Assembly (NCBI GenBank): GCA_902729315.2
Contig: LR746267.1
Span: 7,752,424-7,816,423 of the forward strand
Direction: 5' to 3'
Length of the DNA: 64,000 nt
Source of the DNA: Spirodela intermedia
Lineage: Eukaryota; Streptophyta; Magnoliopsida; Alismatales; Araceae
A program made the translations under genes and the position numbers. The notes below the pieces were generated by a model that saw nothing but the letters and a program-made list of their open reading frames with translations, was not told the DNA's origin and ran no database searches. The stretch's first letter is position 1. The number at the start of each line of letters is the position of its first letter. Below, piece by piece: positions 33,075 to 43,060 of the stretch.

Positions 33075-34121
33075 GAAGCCCGCCCCCATTTTTTGATCAT
33101 ACGACGGATTAAGCGACGAAACAAGTTCTAGAGATCATTTTCAGAGATTTGGAGCGTCGGCTTCTATGAGATGGTGCGGTGCTCTCTGGTCGCCGACCTT
33201 CTGTAACATAAACATAAATGCAGATTGCACTAGATTAGATGCCTGCGTAGAGGAATGGTCAAGGTGTGTGTATATATATATATATATATACACACACATC
33301 GACAGTGGTTAGGAGCTTGGTAACAGATGACTGGAGAATTTCATGATTCTTGTGTTACCTATGAAATTGGCCTCAGGTGAGGAAGCATCAGAGGCATGGC
33401 TCAGTTATATAATACATGGAGAATTCATCTGCTACTTATCTTAAATTTATTCTCTCAGGGCCTGGGATAATCGCAGGTAGCAGGGGCCTGGACGGGAGAG
33501 ACTCGGAGCCTCTGAGCTCTCTTCCCTTCAGGGTCGCCGGAGCCGACGGGCCTGGCGGCCGCCCGCCGCTGCCTCGTCCAGCTGACCCATAGACCCCGTT
33601 TCCTTTTGTGGGCTATAAGTGGCAGTAAGTGATATCTCTCTTTCTCTCTCTAAGAATGGAGGCGGAGGGACTAATCTGGGTCAGGCACGTGTATAATGGG
33701 CGTCCACTTGGCCCTTGGATAGGTTGGGCTCGAGTATGATCTGTATTACGCTATAAATGAAATTTGATTTTTTTTGGATAAATGCTAATTAATAATAAAT
33801 AGGTAACCTTGTTCTGTGCGGAAGGCGGGCCGAGTGAAGTTTGTGGGCTGGGGGCCGTCTGCTTGAGACCGGCCTGGTTTTGAAAGCGGGCTTATGTTGG
33901 TCGGGCCATGGGAAGGGGGCGGGCCTGTTTGGAATCCGGTGAAGCCCGGCTCGTTTGGCACCTTCGTGTGCTCGTCCTCTCATTGCCAAAGGGGGACAGC
34001 GTTGCGCGACCGAAGGCCGGGCTTTCGGACCTATATAGCAGGGAGGCGTTGGGCGAAGTTTCGATCGGAGTTTGCTTGAGAGGGAGGAATCCACTGAGAA
34101 TACCCGGAGAGATTCCATTCG
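33075..34121. other. Intergenic region COR27-like / centrin
   Basis: It holds the COR27 3' UTR, a TG-TA-CA palindrome (33263-33298), and GC-rich sequence at 33790-34080 that probably contains the centrin promoter and leader. ORFs on both strands in the GC-rich part lack recognisable domains. Confidence 0.55.
33263..33298. repeat. Perfect TG/TA/CA palindrome
   Basis: GTGTGTG, then about 20 bases of alternating TA, then CACACAC. The whole run is self-complementary and could extrude as a hairpin. It lies about 190 bases past the COR27-like stop, probably in or near its 3' UTR. Confidence 0.85.
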
Positions 34122-34168
34122 ATGGTACTGGCGATCTCTCTCGACGATTTTTCCCAATCTGATCCCCT

Positions 34169-34207
<39 letters not shown>

Positions 34208-37200
34208 CGTTTTCATGCTTGATCTGTTCGCAGCTTTTGCCTCCTGCTTCCGCCCACATCTATTTTCGCGATCTTGGAACATCCTGCCGCTCTGGATTTC
34301 GCTACTGCGTTATTTTTCTTCTTTCATTGGACTTGGAAATGAAGGGGACGGGCCATGCTTGTCGAAGTACAATCATGGATGTTGGTCAGGAATAGCATCT
34401 TAGTAGAGAAAGGGTTAAAACTTCTCAGGCGATCAGGGAGAATTAGGTATCTATTTTTACTTTAGGAATCAGGCCCTTGATCGTCTGTCTATAATGTGGG
34501 GTTTTCTGGCCCTTCTAAAAGAGACGTGTCTCTTTTTTCAACTATGTGGACAGCAAGAGGAAACTGGCTATCCTCGATTTCCAAACTCATTTTAGACTAA
34601 TGATCCTATGTTGACGTCAAAAAACGTTATTTGCTCATGGGTTCATAATAATGATCTGAAAAACAAGCGACCTGGATAGTGGATCACAGTCACCTATATT
34701 CGCTGCTTTTAATGTGAGGAAACTGATGAAGCCGGAAATCTTTCTTGATCAATTATTAGCCGGAGTTTTCTTGTAGGTGGAGCCATGATCAATTAATCAA
34801 ACAAGTTTAAAAAATGTTAACGTCAATATCTGTCTTATAGTTTTTTGATTGGGTACATATCGAGTTCGAGCTATTTATCATGTAATTCTTTGAAAAATTA
34901 TGAATTTTCACTTGGTTATTTTGCAACATTCTTGAAGAGGACCCAAGTGTTTTCTCTGGCTTTTCTTTCCGAATATTCATTTGATGATTGATGTGTAGAA
35001 TGGTTCTGATACCTAGTACCTCTACAACTAACCGTACCTTGAGAAACATCCTTTTTTTTCTTTCTTTCTGTTTACTGGTATTTTGTTTTTGTATCATAAC
35101 GTATGGTATTTAAAATTTTAATATGGTCTTGATAAACTAATTGTTAGTCATTATTAGGTCAGCATTTAGATTAGAATGGAAGATTACGTTCCAGTAATTT
35201 TCAAGTATATGGTGTTATTCATACCTTGTGGTTGAGATCGTCCAGAAGTGTGTAATTCAAAACTGAAACAAGAGTACGTAGCAAGGTATATGCGATCGTT
35301 TTATGTTGATTATAACAGGGAAGGACGCAGACCAGAAAGAACTTGAATCAACGGAGGGAAGAATGGCATGAATATAGGCATGTCGAGTATAAGAACTATT
35401 TGTGACAGAGTGGATTGGTGGAAGAATATCTGTGTTCTGGTCCCTAATTGGTCGAGATTGGTCCCTCGTATGACTTTATTATACCTAGGGGATCCCATTT
35501 CCATTATGTTGTGTACATGACGTTTCATCTTTTCGACACTAGTTTATGTTTGCATATGTTAATCTTGACGGACTGTCTTAAAGTGTTATGAATATTTTTT
35601 AATCTCTTGTTTCAAATAATACATTAATATTTTCAGCTATAAGGATTTTTTTCCCGTTGAGATGATATAATTAAATGAGTTGCAGTCTTGCTTACCTTAT
35701 CTTTTTTGGATCTAGAACAGCTTTCTGCCTGTACATCATCTGGGGATAATAGTGCATCGATTTAATTTTTTAGAAATTTTTCTCGTATAACTGAGTTTTC
35801 GTTTTTCTTCCGCATTATCATTTAGGGAAGCTTTCAGAAAGGAGTGTCTAGGAAAGAAAAACCCAGAGGTCGTCATCATGGATTAACTACGCAAAAGAGG
35901 CAAGAGATAAGAGAAGCATTTGATCTTTTTGATACTGATGGCTCTGGTATGATTTTATAGAGGGCAACTTATTCATCTTTCACCTGCTTTTTCCTTCACA
36001 ACTGACGCTACTGTCCATTCTACTGTTTTGAAGGCACGATTGATGCCAAAGAGCTGAATGTTGCCATGAGGTATTAAATTTCTCAAACTTCTCTCGAATT
36101 TGATCAGCTTGATGTAGCTTTTTATATTAATGTTTTCTTTGATTGTCTTCAGGGCTTTGGGTTTTGAGATGACAGATGAGGTATTACTTGTCCCTCAGCG
36201 GTTTGTAATATCAAATTTATCCTTTTTTCATTTTTTCTTGTTAATGCAGACCTATACCTTACCAATGAGCATGTTAATGTGTTCTCTTTGAGTGACCTAT
36301 GTTGAATGTCCTTTAGCGATTTTATAATGTCTTTTCTAAGTGCCGTAGTAAATAGTATTATCTTGACGGTTAAATTGAGATGCGATGCAAGTGTCGTTTT
36401 TTATTGAAATTTAGTACTCTCTTAAACGTGAGCAGAAATGCATTCTGTTTTTTTCTTAGTGAGTGATTCGTGATAATGTTGGTGCTGAGATTTTTAATGA
36501 ATTTGATTTGCTCAATGGTACAACTGCTACTATTTTTGGTGTCAGGTTGGAGATGAGATGAATAGATTTTGTGCTCAAACACTTTACAAACTTTTGTGTC
36601 AAGTTTGACGTAGGCCAACTCTTGTATGTCTTTGTTTATGGTTGGATCATCTCTCAGATGCTTGGATGACAGCTAAACTATGCTTCTGATATACTTAACT
36701 GTGTGCCTACGGTTGGTAGTTAAATTGAACTGATGATATTCTAAGCAACGCTATAAATCCCTGTCCAAGTTTCTTGTGAGATTTTTTTTGAGCTAATCAA
36801 ACTGGAGAAGTACCAGAAGATCATCTTAGGGTACCTCATAACGTGAAGAATCACCAGTGACTCATTTCCGAGTATTTTTTTAAGTGTCCCAAATGCTTCT
36901 TTGATGTGCCTTCTCGCTAATTGCTTTGTGCTATTCATTCCTCTCATTTTCTCATAGCATCATTTGTATTAGGCTCTTTTCAATGCTAAAGACAGGAAGA
37001 ATTGCATACCCTCATTCTAGTATCTCCCTCATTTTTCGTTACCCTTAGAGTTTCTTGTCACGAACAAGGTAACTGACTTGTAGTGATCAAGAAATACTGA
37101 TAAGTTCCTGATGAACTGCTAATACTAAGATTCTTAGGCTTTCTTCATTAAATGAGAGTTACGGTTGTGCATTCCATGCAGTAATGTCTTGATGCATCCA

Positions 37201-39134
37201 TATTAAGTCCAATTACACAGTCTAGAATTTAAAACCACGGTCAAGGAAAATTTAATTCTTCGACAAGAATTTTTGTCATTATGATTCCCCTGAATCTTCC
37301 AAACTGAGACGAGAGATTAGGAAACTTAGAATGACAAGATATTTTGTTCCTTCTTCACCGTTCTGTTATTGAAATATCTGACTAGTCATGCTCTTTTCAT
37401 TGTTCATATGCTTCATGGGAATTTTTGTGGAAACATATGTACCGATGGACTATTATTAGATGCACCTTATGGTTCAGATGATCAGGAATAATGAAATTAC
37501 TGATTTTTTTTATTCTCTCTGATCTGGAATGATCTAAATGGAGTCCTTTCACTCCATATGTGATCTGATTTTTTTACGCTTTTTTTTGTTTCTTTTTATG
37601 TTGGAGACTGATATCTGAAGCAATTCCATTGGTACAGCAAATCAGGCAGATGATTGCCGATGTAGATAAAGATGGGAGCGGGGCAATCGATTATGACGAA
37701 TTTGAATACATGATGACGGCTAAGATCGGAGAAAGAGATACAAAAGAAGAGTTGATGAAAGCCTTCCGCATTCTTGACCATGATAAAAATGTGCAATCTC
37801 CTTCTTCAGCCTTTCTCATCTGCTTGCAAAGTTCTTGAATTGTTGTTCGCTCATTTTGTTCCAATGTTTGCCAAGTTTTGAGATTTGCATCTTCATTCCT
37901 TGCTCACTTTTCTTGGTTTCCTCTTTTCTTTGCAATAGGGGAGGATATCTGACGTAGATATTCAACGCATTTCGAAAGAAGTGGGAGAGAGTTTCACTCT
38001 CCCAGAAATCAGAGAAATGATTGAAGCAGCGGATCGTGACGGTGAGATACACTTGTTAATCGAGTTTTATGATCATCCTTTAATCTGAAATTTGCTTCCT
38101 GTGCCTAATTTCTCGTCCAAACAGTTTCGCCTTGTGGTTTGCAAGCTTACTAGAGAGAGAAGAAGGAAAGTGTCCTAAAAGGGCGAGAACAATATCCAGG
38201 GTTTCAGTGTGCTGAGAGATCCAGAAGTGGTTGCCCAAAGTAGTGATACTATTGGTGGCAGTTCTAGTATTCTGGATTGGCCCATTACACCTTTTCTTTA
38301 CCACCCTAGAAATGACATGAATTACTTGTTCAGGGTGACTTTATATCTTTATACTGTGATGAAATCCAAGGATTCATTTGAAATTGTTTCTTTCTATACA
38401 TAATGTCACTGTCCATCTATGAATAATCCAGGGAAGAGGCCAGCTACTCGCTCTTTCTTCCAGCTAACTGTCGCCTTCCATTGAGCTCCTCTGATATCAT
38501 CTGTTAGCGTTATTGCCCCATCTAGCTAGAAACCAATATGGGGGCCACCCTTATTCATCCAACCAGTCTTCCCTACCTTCTGTGCGAGTCTCCAAAACAA
38601 GTGGGAGACATTATCAGAGACCTGGATGCCCAACGACCAGGTCTCACCCACATCTCATCTAATGGCTGTCACCTGGCTGAGCTCATCAAATTCTGCGCAT
38701 TCATCCTATTATGACCATATTTCCCTATTGATTCATCTTCTTCTCTAATCATCGGCAAGAATTCCAGTCCCACCTTCAATGGGTTTCAACCAATATTCCG
38801 CTTCTTCTTCATCTCCAATTGTGAACGTATTTCCCCCATGGATCCACCTTGTTCTATAATCATCTCCCAGAATCTCGGACCCAGCGTTCTGAACCCCTTC
38901 CCGTCACCATCATCTCCAATGGGTTTCAACCAATATTCCGCGTCTTCCTCATCTCCAATGGTGAACATATTTCTCCATGGATCCACCTTGTTGTATGATC
39001 ATCTCCAAGAATTTCGGAGCGTTCTGAACCCGTTTCCCTCACCAAGATTTCCTCTTGTGGGGTGTGCAGGTGATGGTGAGGTCGACACCGGCGAGTTTCT
39101 CCGGATGATGAAGAGAACTAACTTCGGCCAGTGA
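34122..39134 (+). CDS. CEN: Centrin (caltractin), four EF-hand Ca2+-binding protein
   Basis: Exons 2-7 are clear and in phase: 35826-35946, 36034-36070, 36153-36180, 37638-37790, 37939-38041, 39070-39134. They encode [91 protein letters not shown] and [20 protein letters not shown], ending in TNFGQ. EF1 (DTDGSGTIDAKE), EF2 ([12 protein letters not shown]) and EF4 ([12 protein letters not shown]) are canonical. EF3 ends in Asp rather than Glu and may bind weakly. The first coding exon is the least certain: an ATG at 34122-34124 directly before GTACTG would give Met then [12 protein letters not shown] and a 169-aa protein of normal length. Known roles: nuclear pore/mRNA export, TREX-2, DNA repair and microtubule-organising functions. 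Confidence 0.88.
34170..34204. repeat. (CT)n microsatellite
   Basis: A pure CT run of about 35 bases just inside the putative first centrin intron, about 46 bases after the proposed start codon. Confidence 0.9.
38730..39046. repeat. Tandem repeat in the last centrin intron (two full copies plus one partial)
   Basis: Units begin AATGGGTTTCAACCAATATT at 38778 and 38918 (about 140 and 130 bp). Both contain ATGGATCCACCTTGTT and GCGTTCTGAACCC. A degraded earlier partial copy covers about 38730-38777. The array ends just before the acceptor of the last exon. Confidence 0.88.
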
Positions 39135-39308
39135 GCTTCATCCAGGATCCTTGAAAGACTGTTCTTTGATGATTCACATGCCCAGTATATGATGCTCTGT
39201 TGATTCCCGGGGATGGAGACATTTCTGCACGGATACTACTACTGCTAGATATTCTGTGTCTTTTTCTGTGCTGCTGTTGAATGATCGTATGAGGATACAA
39301 ATTCTCAC

Positions 39309-39310
<2 letters not shown>

Positions 39311-39349
<39 letters not shown>

Positions 39350-39350
39350 T
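39311..39350. repeat. (TTA)n microsatellite
   Basis: About 13 TTA/ATT units about 180 bases after the centrin stop, probably at or beyond the 3' end of the transcript. Confidence 0.92.
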
Positions 39351-39680
39351 CGGTACATGTAATTTCTATTTAGATTAAAGAGAAAAAAAAAGATAAACAG
39401 GGAGGTGATTGGGGATAGGTCGGCGCCGTCGGTTTCCTTTTGCACCGGAAAGCGAGTATCCTACCGACGCGTACAACCGAAAGGCGCGGGAGGTTATCGG
39501 TTGGGAATAGGTTTGGGAGGGGCGGCGGACATTGGGACATCAAGCGCTGCCCTGGGAATGATATCGTGGCTTTTGAGAGCATATGCGCAATTATTTTCCT
39601 GCAAGTTTGACGCATCCAGGTCAGAATAACGAACCCTTGACCATTGAAGAGCCAGCAGACTGCGTAATTCATCGATACCT

Positions 39681-39692
39681 GTATATATATCC
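39681..39692 (+). promoter_or_regulatory. TATA-box of the first small EF-hand gene
   Basis: TATATATAT lies about 90 bases before the start codon at 39779, with a GA-rich leader in between. Spacing is right for a plant core promoter. Confidence 0.5.
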
Positions 39693-39778
39693 CTATATCC
39701 CTCGTCTGGTTTCTGTAACCATCCCACCGGAGAGAGTAGAGAGAGTAGAGAGAGAGAAGCCACTCTTCTGCAGTCGAG

Positions 39779-40066
39779 ATGGCGTTCGTGAACGCGCGTC
39801 AGGTGCCCGAGCAGGAGATGACGTTGGAGGAGTTTGAGGCCTGGTTGCGCAGCTTCGGCGACGACGGCGATGGCTTCGTCTCGCTGAAGGCCCTCCAGCG
39901 GGCCATCCGCAGCCGTGGTCTGTGGTTGGTTTGGTGGAAGGCCCGCCAGGGGATGAAGGTCGCCGACGTCAACGGCGACGGCCGCATTGGCAAGGAAGAG
40001 ATCAGCAAGCTGTACGTCTACGCCAAGAAGAAACTCGGCCTGAAGAAATCCACCGCCCACTCTTGA
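39779..40066 (+). CDS. Short EF-hand protein, 95 aa, first hand degenerate
   Basis: This intronless gene has MTLEEFEAWLRSFGDDGDGF near the N-terminus and ADVNGDGRIGKEEISKLYVY near the C-terminus. The second loop DVNGDGRIGKEE is canonical. The first, aligned with its neighbour at 41403, reads GDDGDGFVSLKA, so it lacks Asp at position 1 and Glu at 12 and probably does not bind calcium. The C-terminus is basic (YAKKKLGLKKS). The length is that of two-EF-hand polcalcin-like or CML-like proteins, but I do not recognise a named member. It lies 0.64 kb after centrin on the same strand and is a tandem paralogue of the gene at 41403. Start: the Met just after a GA-rich leader and TATA-box. Confidence 0.82.
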   Translation: MAFVNARQVPEQEMTLEEFEAWLRSFGDDGDGFVSLKALQRAIRSRGLWLVWWKARQGMKVADVNGDGRIGKEEISKLYVYAKKKLGLKKSTAHS

Positions 40067-40940
40067 CTACTCCTTGTTATGGAAATAACTCCACTGGGTT
40101 ATCGTCACTGTCGCTGTCATCTCTTCGATTATCTTACTTTCAGTCCCTTAGTTGAAGGGATCAGTTGACTTCCGGGGATAATTACATTCGACAAGGTCAG
40201 CGGGAGAGATAGAAAGGCGGGTAAATCTTCACTCGGTGAATTCAACGCCTCGGTGCATGGCGACGTGGTCGTCACTCTCCCTCTGCTGTGGGTTCCCAGG
40301 AAGCAGGATGGATAAGTCGGTGCTAAAGTGGCAGATACTTTTAAATGGGTTCCCGGACCTATCTCGATTCATTTAAATGGAGAAGAGAAAGGCGGGTCCT
40401 TTTCTAGAAAGAGAAAATTTCGCTCTCGGCCAAAAAATTTCCGGAATGAGAGAACAAAATGGGAAGGAGACGGGAAAACTGATGGGTCGGATGCTTTCTT
40501 CATTTGTAGAGAGAGAAATTCCCACCTCCCAAAATATGGAAGGTTTCAGTAACATCAAGGCCCCCCCCGGCGTGCCATTACTGTTGAGAGAGATGCCTCT
40601 AAGCTTGAGCTCTTCTGGAGGCCACCGAAGATATGAACGTCCTGCAAGAGAAACGTTGCGCCGCAGAAGAGGAAATCCGAAGGTGGAGTGACGTGGAATG
40701 ATTGCTATTGGTCAGCAAAAAAGGTCAGCATTTGCCTAATCGGGTAAGGTGTTCTTCTGGGAACCCATTTAAATCAGTCAGAATTCAGGCGAACATTATC
40801 CTTTCAAGGAGTTGACCGGGCCCTTTTCACGTATGGACTCCTGCGATAGAGAGTATTTGGAAGGTATTAACTTTTAGGTTATAAAATTAAAAAGCTCCCA
40901 TATTTGGGGATCCGCCTTTGACCACTCAATGACCTGTCTA

Positions 40941-40982
<42 letters not shown>

Positions 40983-41143
40983 TCTAACTTGTTGTTAACA
41001 TGTTGTCGTATGGGAAACTATCTCTTCACCCGCTGCCCTTTCTCAGCCACCTCTTGTATCTGACCCGTCATTGAGTTTTTTGAAACGTGCGTGGAGGCAT
41101 TTTTCTGTCTCGAGTTTTGACTACAGTTCGACGTGCGCAAAGG

Positions 41144-41178
<35 letters not shown>

Positions 41179-41402
41179 ATGTCTCCACCGCCCTTGGGCC
41201 AGGGGAACCGGTCACGTTATCCTCCGCCCACCCCACTGCGAGCTGCTCAATGAAAGCGTATCGATTCTCCCACACGACTGGTAGAGAGGGAATAAAGGAA
41301 ACCTGGAGGAAAGAGAGCTCACCACGGCGCCGATAAGTAGCAGCAGTAAGGGAGAGAGAGGTGCAAGAGCTGGGAGGAGTTGGAGATAACCTAACCGCCG
41401 CC
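40067..41402. other. Intergenic region between the two small EF-hand genes
   Basis: It contains CT microsatellites (40944-40979, 41144-41174) and a 15-bp inverted repeat (40340-40354 against 40759-40773). The second CT run is about 230 bases before the downstream start. No coding sequence is supported. Confidence 0.6.
40340..40773. repeat. 15-bp inverted repeat pair, 434 bp end to end
   Basis: TTTAAATGGGTTCCC at 40340-40354 and its exact reverse complement GGGAACCCATTTAAA at 40759-40773. The size would suit a MITE, but I see no clear target-site duplication and the match does not extend. Confidence 0.35.
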
Positions 41403-41684
41403 ATGGCCATCAAGCAGGTCCCCTGCAGGAGGTCCTCCGAGCTGACGTTGGAGGAGTTCAAGGACTGGCTCAAGCGGTTCGACACCGACAAGGACGGTCG
41501 CATCAGCAAGCAGGAGCTTCGCCGAGCCATCCGCAGCCTCGGCGGCCGCTACAGCGGCTGGAAGAGCGGCCGCGGAGTCCGCGGCGCCGACGCCAATGGC
41601 AACGGCTTCATCGACGACGCCGAAATAGAGAACCTCATCTCCTTCGCCCAGAGGACCCTCGGCCTGAGGATCGTCGAGTTCTGA
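41403..41684 (+). CDS. Short two-EF-hand calcium-binding protein, 93 aa
   Basis: This intronless gene starts at the Met at 41403 (context CCGCCATGGCC, near ideal). It contains LTLEEFKDWLKRFDTDKDGR, then a linker with RRAIRSLGGRYSGWKSGRG, then GADANGNGFIDDAEIENLIS and an FAQRTLGLRIVEF end. Both loops, DTDKDGRISKQE and DANGNGFIDDAE, have the residues expected for Ca2+ binding. The plan is shared with the gene at 39779 (LTLEEF..WL..F, RAIRS, KLGL/RTLGL ends), so the two are tandem duplicates. Function is not known from sequence; a Ca2+ sensor or buffer role is inferred. No transit peptide or lipidation signal is evident. Confidence 0.86.
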   Translation: MAIKQVPCRRSSELTLEEFKDWLKRFDTDKDGRISKQELRRAIRSLGGRYSGWKSGRGVRGADANGNGFIDDAEIENLISFAQRTLGLRIVEF

Positions 41685-42149
41685 CCTTCTAACCCTAAAT
41701 ATTTCCTCGTCCTTGTCTTCCTCCTCCATCTTCGGCCGCGGGTTCTTCTCTGTGCTTGTGAAACCTCGATGACCCAGGAGGGTGTCCAGTCCTTGCTGGG
41801 TTTCTCTCTCTAAGACTGGTAATAAATGTAATTGGTGTGTACAAGTTGGATCGTAGTAGGAACTCCCCTCCTCGTAGCCCTTCTTCGATGAGTTGGAGCT
41901 CTTTATGTATCTGTGATAAGTGATTTGGTATCTTCAAGTTTGTGAAGAGGAAGCCGTGGTGCAGCATGGTGGATGATTGTCTGAATGAAGATCCCATGCA
42001 TCCCTGACCTTGATATTGTCTCTATAGTCATCATATCATAGGGTAACTCTATTTCTCCGGCTAATTCGTACGTTTTTTTCTATGCATGGAAGAGTCCTTT
42101 CCGACCCATCCCCCTCCTTCTCCCTTCGTGTAAGATGTCTTCCATCAAC

Positions 42150-42223
42150 TCTCTCCTGTCTCTCCCTTTCTCGCTCGTTCTCTTTCACTCCTCTCTGCCT
42201 CTCTTTCTCTCTCCCTTTCTCTC

Positions 42224-42272
<49 letters not shown>

Positions 42273-42299
42273 TCTTTCTCTCCCTTCTCTCTCTCTCCC

Positions 42300-42361
<62 letters not shown>

Positions 42362-42695
42362 CTCCTCTCTCTCTCTCCCCCTCTCTCTCTCCCCCCTCTC
42401 TCTCTCTCTCTGTCCCTCTCCTCTCTCCTCTCTCTCTCTCTGTCACTCTCATCTATCATCTCTCCTCTCTCCCTCTCTCTCTCTCGTTCTCTCTGTCCCT
42501 CTGTCCCTCTGTCCCTCTCTCTCTCTCTTTCTCTCTCTCCCCTCTCTCTCTCTGTCCCTCTGTCCCTCCCTCTCTCTCTCTCTCTCTTTCTCTCTCTCCC
42601 CTATCTCTCTCTGTCCCTCTGTCCCTCCCTCTCTCTCTCTCTCTCTTTCTCTCTCTCCCTTCCTCTCTCTCTCTCCCTCCCTCTCTCTCTCTCTG
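42150..42695. repeat. 0.55-kb polypyrimidine (CT-rich) satellite block
   Basis: Almost pure pyrimidine on the + strand with (CT)n cores, broken by CCC, TTT and GTCCCTCT interruptions. The right half shows a higher-order unit of about 60 bp containing CTGTCCCTCTGTCCCTC (about 42550-42660). Such tracts can form triplex (H-DNA). Confidence 0.95.
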
Positions 42696-42853
42696 CCCTT
42701 CAGGGTCGTGGATATGGATTTTGTGAACGGGAAGGTTCTTGCTGGTGGCTAAGATGAGGGAGGGTCGGCTACTAAGGAACTCATCCGATATCTATTTTGC
42801 TTATTGGGAGTCAAAATGTACACATCTGATCTTCAACGGGTTCGGTATTAAAA

Positions 42854-42945
42854 TGGGCCCACCATGTCAAGGAATATGGGCCTTTTTGGGCCATCGTATC
42901 TTATCCTACTTGTGAGGGAAGTCTAAATACGAGCGGCCCGGCCCA
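42854..42945. promoter_or_regulatory. Cluster of four site II-type elements upstream of RAD54
   Basis: TGGGCC at 42854-42859, 42877-42882 and 42887-42892, and GGCCCA at 42940-42945. These TCP-type elements are common in promoters of cell-proliferation genes. Confidence 0.55.
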
Positions 42946-43037
42946 TTTAGTTGCTAAGGGCTGTCCTGAATGGTAAGTATTTATGAGGTAGGGGCATCTA
43001 TGGACATTTGAAATAAGCTCCCGCTTTCTCGTGGTCA

Positions 43038-43047
43038 TCCCGCCAAA
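43038..43047 (-). promoter_or_regulatory. E2F-type site TTTGGCGGGA in the RAD54 leader
   Basis: TCCCGCCAAA on the + strand matches the E2F consensus TTTSSCGS on the other strand. It ends 13 bases before the start codon. E2F control of S-phase and repair genes is established in plants. Confidence 0.55.
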
Positions 43048-43060
43048 CCTCTGTGTTCGA

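Larger units (their letters stand above)
41685..43060. other. Intergenic region between EF-hand gene and RAD54
   Basis: It holds the EF-hand 3' UTR, a 0.55-kb CT-rich block (42150-42695) and the RAD54 promoter. The long ORFs over the CT block are low-complexity artefacts. Confidence 0.7.

Noticed and set aside
39494-40060. 188-codon minus-strand ORF over the first small EF-hand gene
   Set aside because: Antisense shadow; the sense strand has a canonical EF-hand, TATA-box and leader.
42036-42752. Long ORFs of Ser/Leu or Arg/Glu repeats on both strands
   Set aside because: They are pure translations of the CT/GA satellite, open in several frames at once.
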